From an uncultured bacterium (GTDB taxonomy: Bacteria > Bacteroidota > Bacteroidia > Chitinophagales > Chitinophagaceae), in NCBI GenBank assembly GCA_903834825.1, contig CAILKQ010000103.1, positions 1 through 39,213 on the forward strand: DNA of 39,213 nt, in the 5' to 3' direction. Below are positions 9,827 through 19,904 of the stretch, in pieces (position 1 is the stretch's first letter; each line of letters opens with the position of its first letter). The notes under the pieces are model-generated. The model did no database searches. It was not told the DNA's origin and saw only the letters and a program-made list of their open reading frames with translations. The position numbers and the translations under genes are program-made.

Positions 9827-11074
9827 TCAGTAGTTGATTTTTCTGATGGCTGGTGTTTTGAACCAGGTGTAAACCACAATACCGATGGTCATCATTCCGC
9901 CAAAGACCACCGATGGGATCACTCCCATCAGCCTTGAGGCAAATCCACTTTCAAAAGCGCCTAGCTCGTTAGAGGAGATGATGAAGATGCTGTTCAGTGC
10001 AGAAACCCTTCCCTTCATTTCTTCAGGTGTCCTGGTTTGTAGGATGGTCGAGCGAACGATCATGCTGATGCCATCCAACAATCCGGAGAGGAACAAGGCT
10101 GCAAAGGATATCCAAAAAACAGTGGAAAGCCCGAAGATGATCATGGTCATGCCAAAACCTGCAACACAAAGAAGCATGATCTTGCCCTGGTCTTTGCGCA
10201 TCGGCACGAAGTTGACGAACAGCATCATGGCGATGGCGCCTATGCCTGGTGCTGAACGAAGAATGCCCAGCCCTTCAGCACCCGTTTTGAGGATGATTTC
10301 AGAGAAATAGGGAAGGAGGGCAGTGGCGCCTCCGAAAAAGACAGCAAAAAGGTCGAGGCTCAACACTCCCAGGATTTCTTTTGTATTCCATACAAAGCGA
10401 AACCCTTCCTGAATGCTTTTCATCATCGGTTCACGTGGAATCGTGAAGGTGGGAGGCTTGGGCCCAATCAAAAAAAGAATGGCAATGGAAAAAGAGAGCA
10501 GTACCACCATCAGAGAAAAAGTGAAGGTGATACCCATTGTACCGTAAAGGATTCCGCCAATTGCCGGACCACCTACGCCTGCAATTTGCCATGAACTGCT
10601 GTGCCAGCTGATGGCGTTAGGAAGTTTCTTTTTGGGAACCAGGCTGCTCACCAGTGCGAACGAGCTAGGGCCGCTGAAGGCCCTGGCAATACCGGTGCAA
10701 AAAGCGATGAGGTAGATATTAACCAGGATGGCAGTCTGGCTGAACGACGATGACGCATGTTCACTCGTGATGTAGGTAAACAAGATGGTTAGAAACATGT
10801 TCCCTGCAATACTGAGGTGAAGCAATTTCTTTTTGTCTGTCCTGTCGATGATGTAGCCAGAATATATCGCCATGATCACCGCAGGAACAAACTCAACCAA
10901 TCCTATCAACCCGATGCTGAATGGATCTTTGGTTATTTCGAAAACCTTCCAGCTGATCAGGGTGGCCTGCATGGTCAATACCATGATAAATAAAAATCTG
11001 GCCAGGATATAACTCCTGAATTCCGGATAACGAAGTGCGGCAAAACTGTGGTGTTTCACAAATTTGAACATCAC
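9827..11074 (-). CDS. MFS transporter
   Basis: 415 aa polytopic membrane protein; GYIIDRTDKKKLL loop and a multi-TM pattern consistent with MFS-3/enterobactin-exporter-like members. Confidence 0.85.
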   Translation of the reverse strand: MMFKFVKHHSFAALRYPEFRSYILARFLFIMVLTMQATLISWKVFEITKDPFSIGLIGLVEFVPAVIMAIYSGYIIDRTDKKKLLHLSIAGNMFLTILFTYITSEHASSSFSQTAILVNIYLIAFCTGIARAFSGPSSFALVSSLVPKKKLPNAISWHSSSWQIAGVGGPAIGGILYGTMGITFTFSLMVVLLSFSIAILFLIGPKPPTFTIPREPMMKSIQEGFRFVWNTKEILGVLSLDLFAVFFGGATALLPYFSEIILKTGAEGLGILRSAPGIGAIAMMLFVNFVPMRKDQGKIMLLCVAGFGMTMIIFGLSTVFWISFAALFLSGLLDGISMIVRSTILQTRTPEEMKGRVSALNSIFIISSNELGAFESGFASRLMGVIPSVVFGGMMTIGIVVYTWFKTPAIRKINY

Positions 11075-11105
11075 TGCAAATTTCGGTTATTGTCGCTGAC
11101 CTTGA

Positions 11106-11738
11106 TCAGGGAAGGGAAATAAAATATTGCCCATCTTCATATTCTTTTTCAAGCGCATCCAAGATGGTGTCAAGATGTTTGGGGTTACCAATAAAATCTG
11201 CATCGCTGGTATCAACAATCAGTGTTTTCGTGTTGTGTTGCTTGATATAATGCGTATAGGTCTGTTGAATATTATAGAGATAATCGTTTTGGATATTTTG
11301 CTCGTAAGGCCGGTTCCTTTTTTTGATGTTTTCCTGCAATTTGCTTACTGGAGCGTGCAGGTAGATGAGCAGCTCGGGTTGTATCATCTGATGGTGCATG
11401 GTGTCAAACAACCTTTGGTAAAGCCTGAATTCATCGTCCGGAAGGTTTACTTTGGCAAACAAAAGGCATTTGGTAAAAAGGTAATCTGATATGGTAAGGG
11501 TCCTGAACATGTCTTGTTGGCTGACCAGGTCTTTTTGTTGTTTGTATCGTTCTGCCATAAAGAAGAGCTCGACGGAAAATGCATATTGAGCAGGGTTGTC
11601 ATAGAACTTGGCCAGAAATGGATTGTCTGCAAACTCTTCAAGGATGAGCCTTGCGTTCAAGCGCTCTGCCAGCAGGTTGGCCAGGGTTGTTTTACCGGCC
11701 CCAATATTTCCTTCAATGCTGATGAATGTATACTTCAT
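11106..11738 (-). CDS. Deoxynucleoside kinase
   Basis: P-loop IEGNIGAGKTTLANLLAERL and LILEEFADNPFL region; overlaps folK by ATGA. Confidence 0.92.
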   Translation of the reverse strand: MKYTFISIEGNIGAGKTTLANLLAERLNARLILEEFADNPFLAKFYDNPAQYAFSVELFFMAERYKQQKDLVSQQDMFRTLTISDYLFTKCLLFAKVNLPDDEFRLYQRLFDTMHHQMIQPELLIYLHAPVSKLQENIKKRNRPYEQNIQNDYLYNIQQTYTHYIKQHNTKTLIVDTSDADFIGNPKHLDTILDALEKEYEDGQYFISLP

Positions 11739-12220
11739 TTTGACAATTCTTTTACTTCAAGGCTGTCTGGGCATGCCTCCAGAAGTGCCTGGATAGTTTT
11801 GTTGTGTACGGGATCTATTTTTGCTGCATTCAACTCCAACAAGGGAATCAGGGCGAATTTTCGCATGTAAATCCTGGGATGCGGAATGGTCAGCTCTGGC
11901 AGTTCATGCACTTCATTTTCATAGTAAAGGATATCAATGTCAATATTCCTTTCCCCATTCCTTTCCCTGCGCAATCTTCCCATTTGTTGTTCAATCACCA
12001 AAATTGCAGCCATGAGCTCCACTGGCCCTAGTGCAGTATGGATGACCAAAACCTGGTTGAGGAAGGCCGGCTGGTCTTCTTTGCCCCAAGCTGCGGTTTC
12101 ATAAACAGCCGAGCTTCTGGAAATGGCTCCACATTGCTGAGAAATCAGCCTTTTGGCTTCCCCTAAAAAGAAGAAACGGTCTCCAATATTACCACCTATC
12201 AATAAATATACTTCTTTCAT
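11735..12220 (-). CDS. folK: 2-amino-4-hydroxy-6-hydroxymethyldihydropteridine diphosphokinase
   Basis: LLIGGNIGDR, RRERNGERNIDIDILYY, LTIPHPRIYMRKFALIPL motifs. Start trimmed to the ATG at 12220 (MKEVYLLIGGN); the ORF-track start at 12274 adds an unlikely N-terminal extension. Confidence 0.94.
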   Translation of the reverse strand: MKEVYLLIGGNIGDRFFFLGEAKRLISQQCGAISRSSAVYETAAWGKEDQPAFLNQVLVIHTALGPVELMAAILVIEQQMGRLRRERNGERNIDIDILYYENEVHELPELTIPHPRIYMRKFALIPLLELNAAKIDPVHNKTIQALLEACPDSLEVKELSK

Positions 12221-12228
12221 AAATAGAT

Positions 12229-12242
12229 CCCGCTTCGGCGGG
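12229..12242. other. CCCGC-TTCG-GCGGG hairpin (UUCG tetraloop) in the folK/sppA intergenic region
   Basis: Perfect 5-bp GC stem closing a TTCG loop, read directly from the sequence. Confidence 0.8.
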
Positions 12243-12279
12243 TAAAGTTCTTTAATTTCGCCTTCTAAACCCATTTGCA

Positions 12280-14034
12280 GTGAAAAGTTTTTTCAAAAGT
12301 TTTTTTGCATCCTTGCTGGCAATGTTCATATTCTTTGGCCTGATCTTCCTGTTGTTCTTTGGGATTGCAGGGGCTTTTCTTGCCTCCGAAAAAGTATCTG
12401 TTGAAGGAAATTCGGTTTTGGTGATTGATCTTTCAAAAGCCTACAACGACAGAACCATGGAAGATCCCATTGCGGAGATCACTGGAGATGATCTTCAACC
12501 GGATTTGAATACTGCCATCAAGTTGATTGAAAAAGCCTCCAAGGATTCATCCATCCGTGGGGTTTATCTTTTATCCAAGGACAATGCCAATGGATTTGCG
12601 GGATCTTCAGAATTGCGCAAAGCATTGTTGGCATTCAAAACTTCCGGGAAATTCATCATTGGCTATGGAGACTATATTTCTCAAAAAGCATATTATGTGG
12701 CCAGTGTGGCCAACAAGGTCTATTGTCATCCCAAAGGCATGTTTGAATGGCAGGGCATGTCTGTGGAATATACATTCTTCAAAAACCTGATTGATAAACT
12801 GGAAATCAAACCACAGATTTTTTATGCAGGAAAATTCAAGAGCGCAACGGAGCCATTCAGGACAACCGCCATGTCAGAGGCCAACAAAGAGCAAACCAGT
12901 GTTTGGTTGAATGACATTTATGATGAAATGATTGATGTTGTTGCATCATCAAGAAATAAAAGCATTGATTCCCTTAAATCCTATGCCAATCGTTTCACCC
13001 TGGATAAACCTGAAAACGCAGTTGCTGCAGGTTTATTGGATGGATTGAAATATGATGATCAGGTGAGGGATGAAATCAGGGGGCGGTTAAAAATTGGAAA
13101 ATCAGACAAGATTAATTTTGTAAGCCTTGCCAAATATTCAAAAGCTGTCAGTGTTGCTGGACCCTATGCCAAAGACAAGATTGCACTGGTGTTGGCAGAA
13201 GGAGAAATCGTTTACGGCAAGGGCTCTCCAGATCAGATCGGTTCTGATGAATATTTGGCTTTGCTGCGAAAGCTGCGTTCAGACAAGTCTGTGAAGGCCA
13301 TCGTGCTGCGGGTAAATTCACCTGGTGGCAGCAGCCTGGCCAGTGAAATCATCTGGAGGGAGCTGGAACTCATCCGCAAGGAAGGCAAAAAAATTGTTGT
13401 GTCCATGGGTGATGTTGCGGCAAGCGGGGGATATTATATTGCTTGTAATGCCGATAAAATCATGGTTCAGCCCAATACCATTACAGGTTCTATCGGTGTG
13501 TTTTCCATTGTTCCGGATTTTTCAAGTTTTATGAACAACAAACTGGGCATCAGTTTTGACCGGGTAAATACGGGAGAATATGCAGACATGCCTTCTGTTA
13601 CAAGGCCCTTGAGGGAGAATGAAAAGAAATTCATTCAGGGTCAGGTAGACCAGATTTACCTTGATTTCAAAACCAGGGTTGCAGAAGGCCGCAAAAAGGA
13701 TATCAACTATATTGACAGCATCGCACAGGGCAGGGTATGGACAGGCAAAAGGGCCATACAACTTGGGTTGGCAGACAAGATAGGCGGGCTGGAAGATGCC
13801 ATTGCAGAGGCCGCAAAAATGGTTGGCATGAAAGAATTCAAGGTCCGAAAATACCCCGAGCCTAAATCCATATTGGAATATTTTATGGACAAGGGCAGTA
13901 GCGATCTCACCAGTTCAACCCTGAAAAAAGAACTGGGCATGGAAGATTACCAACTCTTCAAACGCATCAAAGCCCTGAAGGAAGAAAAAGGGGAAATCAA
14001 AACCCAGCTTCCATTTGAATTCATCATCAAGTGA
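12280..14034 (+). CDS. sppA: Signal peptide peptidase SppA, 67K type
   Basis: 584 aa; FKSATEPFRTTAMS (Lys region), RVNSPGGSSLASE, GDVAASGGYYIACNADKI; start codon is GTG. Confidence 0.94.
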   Translation: MKSFFKSFFASLLAMFIFFGLIFLLFFGIAGAFLASEKVSVEGNSVLVIDLSKAYNDRTMEDPIAEITGDDLQPDLNTAIKLIEKASKDSSIRGVYLLSKDNANGFAGSSELRKALLAFKTSGKFIIGYGDYISQKAYYVASVANKVYCHPKGMFEWQGMSVEYTFFKNLIDKLEIKPQIFYAGKFKSATEPFRTTAMSEANKEQTSVWLNDIYDEMIDVVASSRNKSIDSLKSYANRFTLDKPENAVAAGLLDGLKYDDQVRDEIRGRLKIGKSDKINFVSLAKYSKAVSVAGPYAKDKIALVLAEGEIVYGKGSPDQIGSDEYLALLRKLRSDKSVKAIVLRVNSPGGSSLASEIIWRELELIRKEGKKIVVSMGDVAASGGYYIACNADKIMVQPNTITGSIGVFSIVPDFSSFMNNKLGISFDRVNTGEYADMPSVTRPLRENEKKFIQGQVDQIYLDFKTRVAEGRKKDINYIDSIAQGRVWTGKRAIQLGLADKIGGLEDAIAEAAKMVGMKEFKVRKYPEPKSILEYFMDKGSSDLTSSTLKKELGMEDYQLFKRIKALKEEKGEIKTQLPFEFIIK

Positions 14035-14067
14035 TATTAATTTTACCAAAACTGAGAAACAGCGCAC

Positions 14068-15174
14068 ATGAACAATGCTAAGGGGAATTACAACCAATGG
14101 AGGGCAATGCTGGCCATTGCAAAAGCCAGTTTAAAGTCAATTTTCAGAAGTCCTTCTGCAGTCATCTTCAGCTTTCTTTTTCCCATCATCTTTATCCTTG
14201 TATTTGGATTTCTGAGTTCAACCACCCCAGTCATCAGGGTTACCTTTGACCCTGCTTCTGCCAATACAAATGATTTGTATAAGAAGCTGATAGAAAAGTC
14301 TAACCTCAAAGTCATTACACAGCCTTTGTTGATATCGCGGCAAGAATTGGAGAAAGGGCATATTACAGCCATCATCAACATCAGGGAAATCAATCCTGCA
14401 GCCTATCCGAAATATGCCGTTGAGATCACTACTTCTACAGCAGCAGCTGATAGGATTGGTTTGCTGCAATCCATCATTCAGCAGGCCATTGCCGAGCTGG
14501 ACCTGGTGAATTTCCCGCAAAGACCCAGCTATGCCTACATGCAAAAGGAAACTTTGCCTGGTCGGGAATACCGGACAATCGATTTCATTCTGCCTGGCCA
14601 GCTTGGTTTTTCATTGTTGAGTGCCGGGGTCTTTGGCGTAGCATTCATTTTCTTTAACCTTCGACAAACACTTGTGCTCAAACGATTTTTCGCAACACCC
14701 ATCAAAAGAACCTATATCGTTTTTGGCGAAGGACTGGGAAGGATTGCGTTTCAGATGATCACAGCTGTGGTTATACTTTCTATTGGTCATTTTGCCTTCA
14801 AGTTTACCCTTGTCAATGGAATGGTTACGTTTATAGAGTTGATGGTATTGAGTTTGATTGGGTTGATTGTTTTCATGGGATTTGGTTTCATTGTGAGTGG
14901 ATTGGCCAGCAGTGAAAGCACGATTCCCCCTTTTGCCAACCTGGTTACCCTTCCGCAGTTTCTGTTGGCGGGTACATTTTTTCCTGTAGAAAATTTCCCT
15001 ACATGGCTTCAGCCCTTGTGCAAGATTCTTCCGTTGACACACCTTAACCAGGCCATGCGCAATGTTGCTTTTGAAGGGGCCCATTTGAATGAATGCTGGC
15101 CCCAGTTACAGTACCTGCTCATTTGGGGGATTGTGGTGTATGCAATATCCATCAAGGTATTCAAGTGGGAGTAA
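14068..15174 (+). CDS. ABC transporter permease (ABC-2 type)
   Basis: 368 aa; N-terminal TM (AVIFSFLFPIIFILVFGFLS), large extracytoplasmic loop, C-terminal TM cluster with LPQFLLAGTFFPVENFPTWLQPL. Confidence 0.85.
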   Translation: MNNAKGNYNQWRAMLAIAKASLKSIFRSPSAVIFSFLFPIIFILVFGFLSSTTPVIRVTFDPASANTNDLYKKLIEKSNLKVITQPLLISRQELEKGHITAIINIREINPAAYPKYAVEITTSTAAADRIGLLQSIIQQAIAELDLVNFPQRPSYAYMQKETLPGREYRTIDFILPGQLGFSLLSAGVFGVAFIFFNLRQTLVLKRFFATPIKRTYIVFGEGLGRIAFQMITAVVILSIGHFAFKFTLVNGMVTFIELMVLSLIGLIVFMGFGFIVSGLASSESTIPPFANLVTLPQFLLAGTFFPVENFPTWLQPLCKILPLTHLNQAMRNVAFEGAHLNECWPQLQYLLIWGIVVYAISIKVFKWE

Positions 15175-15189
15175 GCTGATCTTGAAAAA

Positions 15190-16128
15190 TTAAAGCGATT
15201 TTTTACTGAATAAGCCAAGGTTTCTTTGCATCCCTTCCCATTTGGTTCTTTTGATGGGCGAGTCTTTGAACAGTTGGTTGAAGGCGGTTTTATCAAGCGA
15301 TAACCAGTCGTTGATAGAGAAAGCCAAAACCTCATCCAATGGTTCCAATTCGCTGTGTTGATGGGGTTTGCTGAACCTGTTCCATGGGCAAACATCCTGA
15401 CAAATATCGCAGCCGAACACCCAGTCATTTGCTTTTTGCTGCAATTCCTGCGGAAGGTTGGCTGATTTCAATTCAATGGTAAAGTAGGAGATGCATTGGG
15501 AAGCATTCAATGTCTTGTTGGGCAGGATGGCTTCTGTGGGGCATGCATCGATGCATTTGGTACATGAGCCACAGTAGTCTTGCTGATAGGGAAGGTCTGG
15601 TGCCAAAACAAGGTCTGTAATCAGGGTGGCAAGGAAGAAAAAAGACCCTTTTTTCTTGTTGATCAGGTTCCCGTTTTTACCGATCCATCCCAAACCACTT
15701 TGCATTGCCCAACTTCTTTCCAGCACTGGTGCAGCGTCAACAAATCCACGCCCTTCCACCTGACCAAGCTTTTCCCTGATCCTGAATAGAAATGCATGCA
15801 GTTTCTCGCGGATGACCAGGTGATAATCTTTGCCGTAGGCGTATTTTGCAATTTTGGGGACACTGTCATCCTGGTGTTGCTCCGGAAAATAATTGAAGAC
15901 CAGTGTGATGACGGATTGCGCACCAGGAACCAGCTTGGTGGGATCTGTCCTCAATTCAAAATGGTTTTCCATGTACTTCATTTCCCCATGAAGTCCTTTG
16001 TTGAGCCAGTTCTCCAACCGGCGCGCATCGTCATCCAGGCGCATGGCTTTGGCAATACCACAATCATCAAAGCCCATTGCTGCAGCAATGCTTTTGATGG
16101 TGTCTGCACTTTCCTTGGGTGAAATCAT
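15190..16128 (-). CDS. queG: Epoxyqueuosine reductase
   Basis: 312 aa; two 4Fe-4S motifs CGSCTKCIDACPTEAI and CDICQDVCPWN, RSWAMQSGLGWIGKN. Confidence 0.95.
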   Translation of the reverse strand: MISPKESADTIKSIAAAMGFDDCGIAKAMRLDDDARRLENWLNKGLHGEMKYMENHFELRTDPTKLVPGAQSVITLVFNYFPEQHQDDSVPKIAKYAYGKDYHLVIREKLHAFLFRIREKLGQVEGRGFVDAAPVLERSWAMQSGLGWIGKNGNLINKKKGSFFFLATLITDLVLAPDLPYQQDYCGSCTKCIDACPTEAILPNKTLNASQCISYFTIELKSANLPQELQQKANDWVFGCDICQDVCPWNRFSKPHQHSELEPLDEVLAFSINDWLSLDKTAFNQLFKDSPIKRTKWEGMQRNLGLFSKKSL

Positions 16129-16139
16129 GGCAGCTTTCC

Positions 16140-17186
16140 TTATTGGTCCAGCGCTGTATCAACAGCTTCTTTGACTTGAATCGAAAGTTCTTTTTTCTGG
16201 CCAGTGATCAGCCCTTTTGAAAATACGATTCCAAGATAGGTTCTTTTGGTATCCATCCAGGGCCATGTTCCTAACAGGCCTGGGCATGAAAATACAAATC
16301 CCTTTTCTGCGTCATCCCTTTCCTGCACCCATGCTCCCAACGCATATTTGAAACCCTTGGCCAACTCAGGTGTATAACGCACCTTGAGGTCTGGGAATTG
16401 GATGGTCAGCATTTCCTGAACAGCCTTTTCACTGAGAATACGCTTGTTGTTGAATGTGCCTTTGTTGAGCAACATTTGCATGAAGTTGAGGTAGTCAAAT
16501 GCAGAGCAGACAGCACCTCCGGAAGGATTGGGCGCATTGCCATTCTCATTGTAGAAGGTGGCGGTTCGCATGCCCATGGGGCGAAACAGCTTTTCGGTGA
16601 TCACCCTGTCAAATGTTTTCTTGGTAACCACTTCAATTACCCTGCCTGCAATATTGATGCCGATGCCACCATAGGCAAATGCCTCACCGGGATTGTCTAC
16701 GATCAGTTTTTTAGACGCAAAATTGTTTATTTCTTCTTCCAGGCTGGCAAATTTGGATTTTTGTGCGATCTTCAAAATGCCCGCTGGTTCGGTATCCAGC
16801 CCAGTAGTATGGGAAAGACAATGCCTGATGGTGATGTATCCTTTCATGTATTTTGCAAATACAGGTATGTATTTTGTGACAGGATCGTCCAGGCTAATTT
16901 TACCTTCATCCACCAAAACCATGACCATGGCAGTAGTGAGCCATTTGCTGGAACTGGCGATGGGGCCAGGTGTTTTAAGTTTGAACTCTTCAGATTCCTT
17001 CAGGAAAATGTTTTTTCCTGCTTTTTGAATAACCACCACATACTCCTTGCCCAGGATCTTCTCATTCCGCTTTATTATTGCATTCAATCCGCTAAAGTCT
17101 GTTTGGCCTTGGCTGAACTGCAAGAATAGCAGGAAAATCAATGCCAGACTGCATTTGCGACATGTTTTATTGAAAAAGGCTGTCAT
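16140..17186 (-). CDS. Secreted serine hydrolase, beta-lactamase/class C-like fold
   Basis: Signal peptide; SxxK as ASSSKW, HCLSHTTGL motif, FAYGGIGINIAGRVIE. Confidence 0.88.
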   Translation of the reverse strand: MTAFFNKTCRKCSLALIFLLFLQFSQGQTDFSGLNAIIKRNEKILGKEYVVVIQKAGKNIFLKESEEFKLKTPGPIASSSKWLTTAMVMVLVDEGKISLDDPVTKYIPVFAKYMKGYITIRHCLSHTTGLDTEPAGILKIAQKSKFASLEEEINNFASKKLIVDNPGEAFAYGGIGINIAGRVIEVVTKKTFDRVITEKLFRPMGMRTATFYNENGNAPNPSGGAVCSAFDYLNFMQMLLNKGTFNNKRILSEKAVQEMLTIQFPDLKVRYTPELAKGFKYALGAWVQERDDAEKGFVFSCPGLLGTWPWMDTKRTYLGIVFSKGLITGQKKELSIQVKEAVDTALDQ

Positions 17187-17243
17187 AATTACCTGTTTTT
17201 ATATGTGGTGAATGATTTGACCATAACATTAAAATCCTTGAAC

Positions 17244-19853
17244 ATGAATTTAAACAACTTTACCATACAAGCATCCGAAGTGGTGCAATCTGCACAACAG
17301 GCGGCATTTAATGCTGGCAATCCAACTATTGAGAACGATCATCTGCTTCAAGGTTTACTGGAACAGAAAAATTCACCTGTAGATTACCTGCTTAAAAAGA
17401 ACAATGTATCCATACAGGTCCTCAACACAAAGTTAAAGGAAGCATTGGCAAAATTGCCTAAATCTCAAGATGAACCCGGGCAAGCACTGAGCAGAGAAGC
17501 CAACAATGCCTTGTTGCGTGCCGGTTCGCTCCTGGGGAAGTTTGGAGATGAGTTTGTGACGCCTGAACACCTGATGTTGGCATTGCTGACAGGAAATGAT
17601 CCTGTAGCCAAAATGCTTAAAGAAGCAGGCCTTACCGAATCTGGTCTTATGCAGGCCATCAAAGAACTCAGAAAAGGGGAAAAAGTAAAAAGCCAGACCC
17701 AGGAAACGCAATACAATACACTGAACAAATATGCCAGAAACCTGATTGAGATGGCCCGTCAAGGGAAGCTGGATCCTGTGATTGGCAGGGATGAAGAGAT
17801 CAGGAGAACCCTCCACATCCTCACCAGGCGTTCAAAAAACAATCCTATTCTTGTGGGTGAGCCAGGTGTTGGAAAGACGGCCATTGCTGAAGGATTGGCC
17901 ATGCGGATTGTCAATGGCGATGTGCCTGATAACCTCAAAAACAAGTTGATTTATGCCCTTGACATGGGGCAACTGATTGCAGGGGCAAAATACAAAGGAG
18001 AATTTGAAGAAAGGCTGAAAGGAGTTGTAAAGGAAGTAGCCAACAGCGATGGAGAGATACTTTTGTTCATCGATGAAATTCATACACTTGTTGGTGCAGG
18101 AGGAGGTGAAGGGGCCATGGATGCTGCCAATATTCTCAAGCCCGCGCTGGCAAGGGGAGAACTAAGGGCCATTGGTGCAACCACCCTCAGTGAATACCAG
18201 AAGTATTTTGAAAAAGACAAGGCGTTGGAAAGAAGGTTCCAGAAAGTGATGATTGAGGAACCCAGTGTTGAAGATGCCGTTTCCATTTTGCGTGGTCTCA
18301 AGGATAGGTATGAAACCCATCACCATGTGCGCATCAAGGACGAAGCCATCATTGCTGCCGTAGAGTTGTCCAGCAGGTACATCACAGACCGTTTCTTACC
18401 AGACAAGGCCATTGACCTCATTGATGAAAGTGCTGCCAAGCTGAGGCTTGAAATGAATTCAATGCCGGAGGAACTGGACAAGCTGGAGCGCCAGATCAGG
18501 CAACTTGAAATTGAAAGGGAGGCCATCAAAAGAGAGAATGATGATGTGAAAATGAAAGAACTCAATACAGAATTGGCCAACCTGGCAGTTGAAAGGGACA
18601 CCCTCAAAGCCAAATGGAAGGAGGAAAAGGAACTTGTTGAAAAAGTGCAGACGGCCAAAGCTGAAATTGAAAGGCTAAAACTCCAAGCAGAAAAAGCAGA
18701 ACGCGAGGGTGATTATGGAACAGTTGCAGAAATCCGCTACGGCAAAGTGAAGCAGAAAGAAGAGGAGATTGTTTTGCTATCGGAAGAGTTGGCCAAAACC
18801 GGAGAAAAAAGGTTGTTGAAAGAAGAAGTGGATGCTGAGGATATTGCACAAAACGTCGCCAAGGCAACAGGCATCCCTGTAGCCAAGATGATGCAGGGAG
18901 ACCGGGAAAAACTCTTGCAGTTGGAAGAACACCTGCATGAGCGGGTGGTAGGGCAGGAAGAGGCCATTACTGCCGTTGCAGATGCCATCCGGCGAAGCCG
19001 GGCAGGTTTGCAGGATCCCCGAAGGCCCATCGGTTCATTCATCTTTTTGGGTACGACCGGTGTCGGTAAAACAGAGCTGGCCAAAACCCTTGCGGAATAC
19101 CTGTTTGACGATGAAAGCATGATGACCCGCATCGACATGAGTGAGTACCAGGAAAAACATACCGTATCCAGGTTGGTAGGTGCTCCTCCGGGATATGTAG
19201 GGTACGATGAAGGTGGTCAGTTGACAGAATCTGTTCGAAGGAAACCATACAGCGTTGTGCTGCTGGATGAAATTGAAAAAGCACATCCTGATGTTTGGAA
19301 CGTCCTCTTGCAAGTGTTGGATGATGGACGATTGACAGACAACAAAGGTCGTGTGGTGAATTTCAAGAATACCATCATCATCATGACAAGCAACATTGGA
19401 AGCCATCTTATTCAAGATGCTTATGACAAGGCTGTTCCAGACGAAATGGAAAAGGCTGCAGAGCGTGCAAGGACAGACGTCATGAATTTACTCCGTCAAA
19501 CCATCCGGCCTGAATTTTTGAACAGGGTAGATGAGATCATCATGTTCCAGCCATTGAACAGAAAAGAGGTAAGGAAGATCATTGAAATACAACTGAAAGG
19601 ACTCCAGCGTTTGGTGCAGGATGCAGGAATTGAACTGCATTTCACCCCTTATGCCCTTGATTTCTTGGCAGAAAACGGCTACGATCCACAATTTGGAGCA
19701 AGGCCTTTGAAGCGCTTGATTCAAAAGGAAATTGTCAACCAATTGTCCAAAAGGATCCTGGCGGGAGACATAAACAAATCAAAGCCTGTTTTTGTGGATG
19801 TATTTGATGGCATCGTTGTTTTTAGGAACGAAAAATCCCAGCAAGCTGATTGA
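17244..19853 (+). CDS. clpB: ATP-dependent chaperone ClpB
   Basis: Two AAA+ modules (GEPGVGKTAIAEGLA; GTTGVGKTELAKTLAEYLF), middle coiled-coil, Clp N domain. Start set to the ATG at 17244 (MNLNNFTIQASEVVQ) rather than 17205. Confidence 0.96.
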   Translation: MNLNNFTIQASEVVQSAQQAAFNAGNPTIENDHLLQGLLEQKNSPVDYLLKKNNVSIQVLNTKLKEALAKLPKSQDEPGQALSREANNALLRAGSLLGKFGDEFVTPEHLMLALLTGNDPVAKMLKEAGLTESGLMQAIKELRKGEKVKSQTQETQYNTLNKYARNLIEMARQGKLDPVIGRDEEIRRTLHILTRRSKNNPILVGEPGVGKTAIAEGLAMRIVNGDVPDNLKNKLIYALDMGQLIAGAKYKGEFEERLKGVVKEVANSDGEILLFIDEIHTLVGAGGGEGAMDAANILKPALARGELRAIGATTLSEYQKYFEKDKALERRFQKVMIEEPSVEDAVSILRGLKDRYETHHHVRIKDEAIIAAVELSSRYITDRFLPDKAIDLIDESAAKLRLEMNSMPEELDKLERQIRQLEIEREAIKRENDDVKMKELNTELANLAVERDTLKAKWKEEKELVEKVQTAKAEIERLKLQAEKAEREGDYGTVAEIRYGKVKQKEEEIVLLSEELAKTGEKRLLKEEVDAEDIAQNVAKATGIPVAKMMQGDREKLLQLEEHLHERVVGQEEAITAVADAIRRSRAGLQDPRRPIGSFIFLGTTGVGKTELAKTLAEYLFDDESMMTRIDMSEYQEKHTVSRLVGAPPGYVGYDEGGQLTESVRRKPYSVVLLDEIEKAHPDVWNVLLQVLDDGRLTDNKGRVVNFKNTIIIMTSNIGSHLIQDAYDKAVPDEMEKAAERARTDVMNLLRQTIRPEFLNRVDEIIMFQPLNRKEVRKIIEIQLKGLQRLVQDAGIELHFTPYALDFLAENGYDPQFGARPLKRLIQKEIVNQLSKRILAGDINKSKPVFVDVFDGIVVFRNEKSQQAD

Positions 19854-19870
19854 GGGTAAAATGAAAACCA

Positions 19871-19904
19871 AAAAAAGGTGCAATGGTTTATTGAACCCTT
19901 TTTT
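19871..19904. terminator. Candidate bidirectional terminator between clpB and the DEAD-box helicase
   Basis: AAAAAAGG...CCTTTTTT imperfect hairpin (8 bp plus an inner CAAT/ATTG stem, one bulge and one mismatch); T runs in both directions; overlaps the helicase stop codon. Confidence 0.65.

Noticed and set aside
15184-15205. AAAAAT-TAAAGCG-ATTTTT possible terminator between the ABC permease and queG
   Set aside because: Stem is only A/T pairs and short; not convincing as an intrinsic terminator.
16398-17129. 243-aa plus-strand ORF antisense to the serine hydrolase
   Set aside because: Fully opposite a signal-peptide-bearing, SxxK-containing hydrolase; no domain features.
17187-17243. CIRCE-type or other heat-shock operator upstream of clpB
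   Set aside because: No CIRCE inverted repeat (TTAGCACTC-N9-GAGTGCTAA) and no exact TAnnTTTG in the 57-bp gap.
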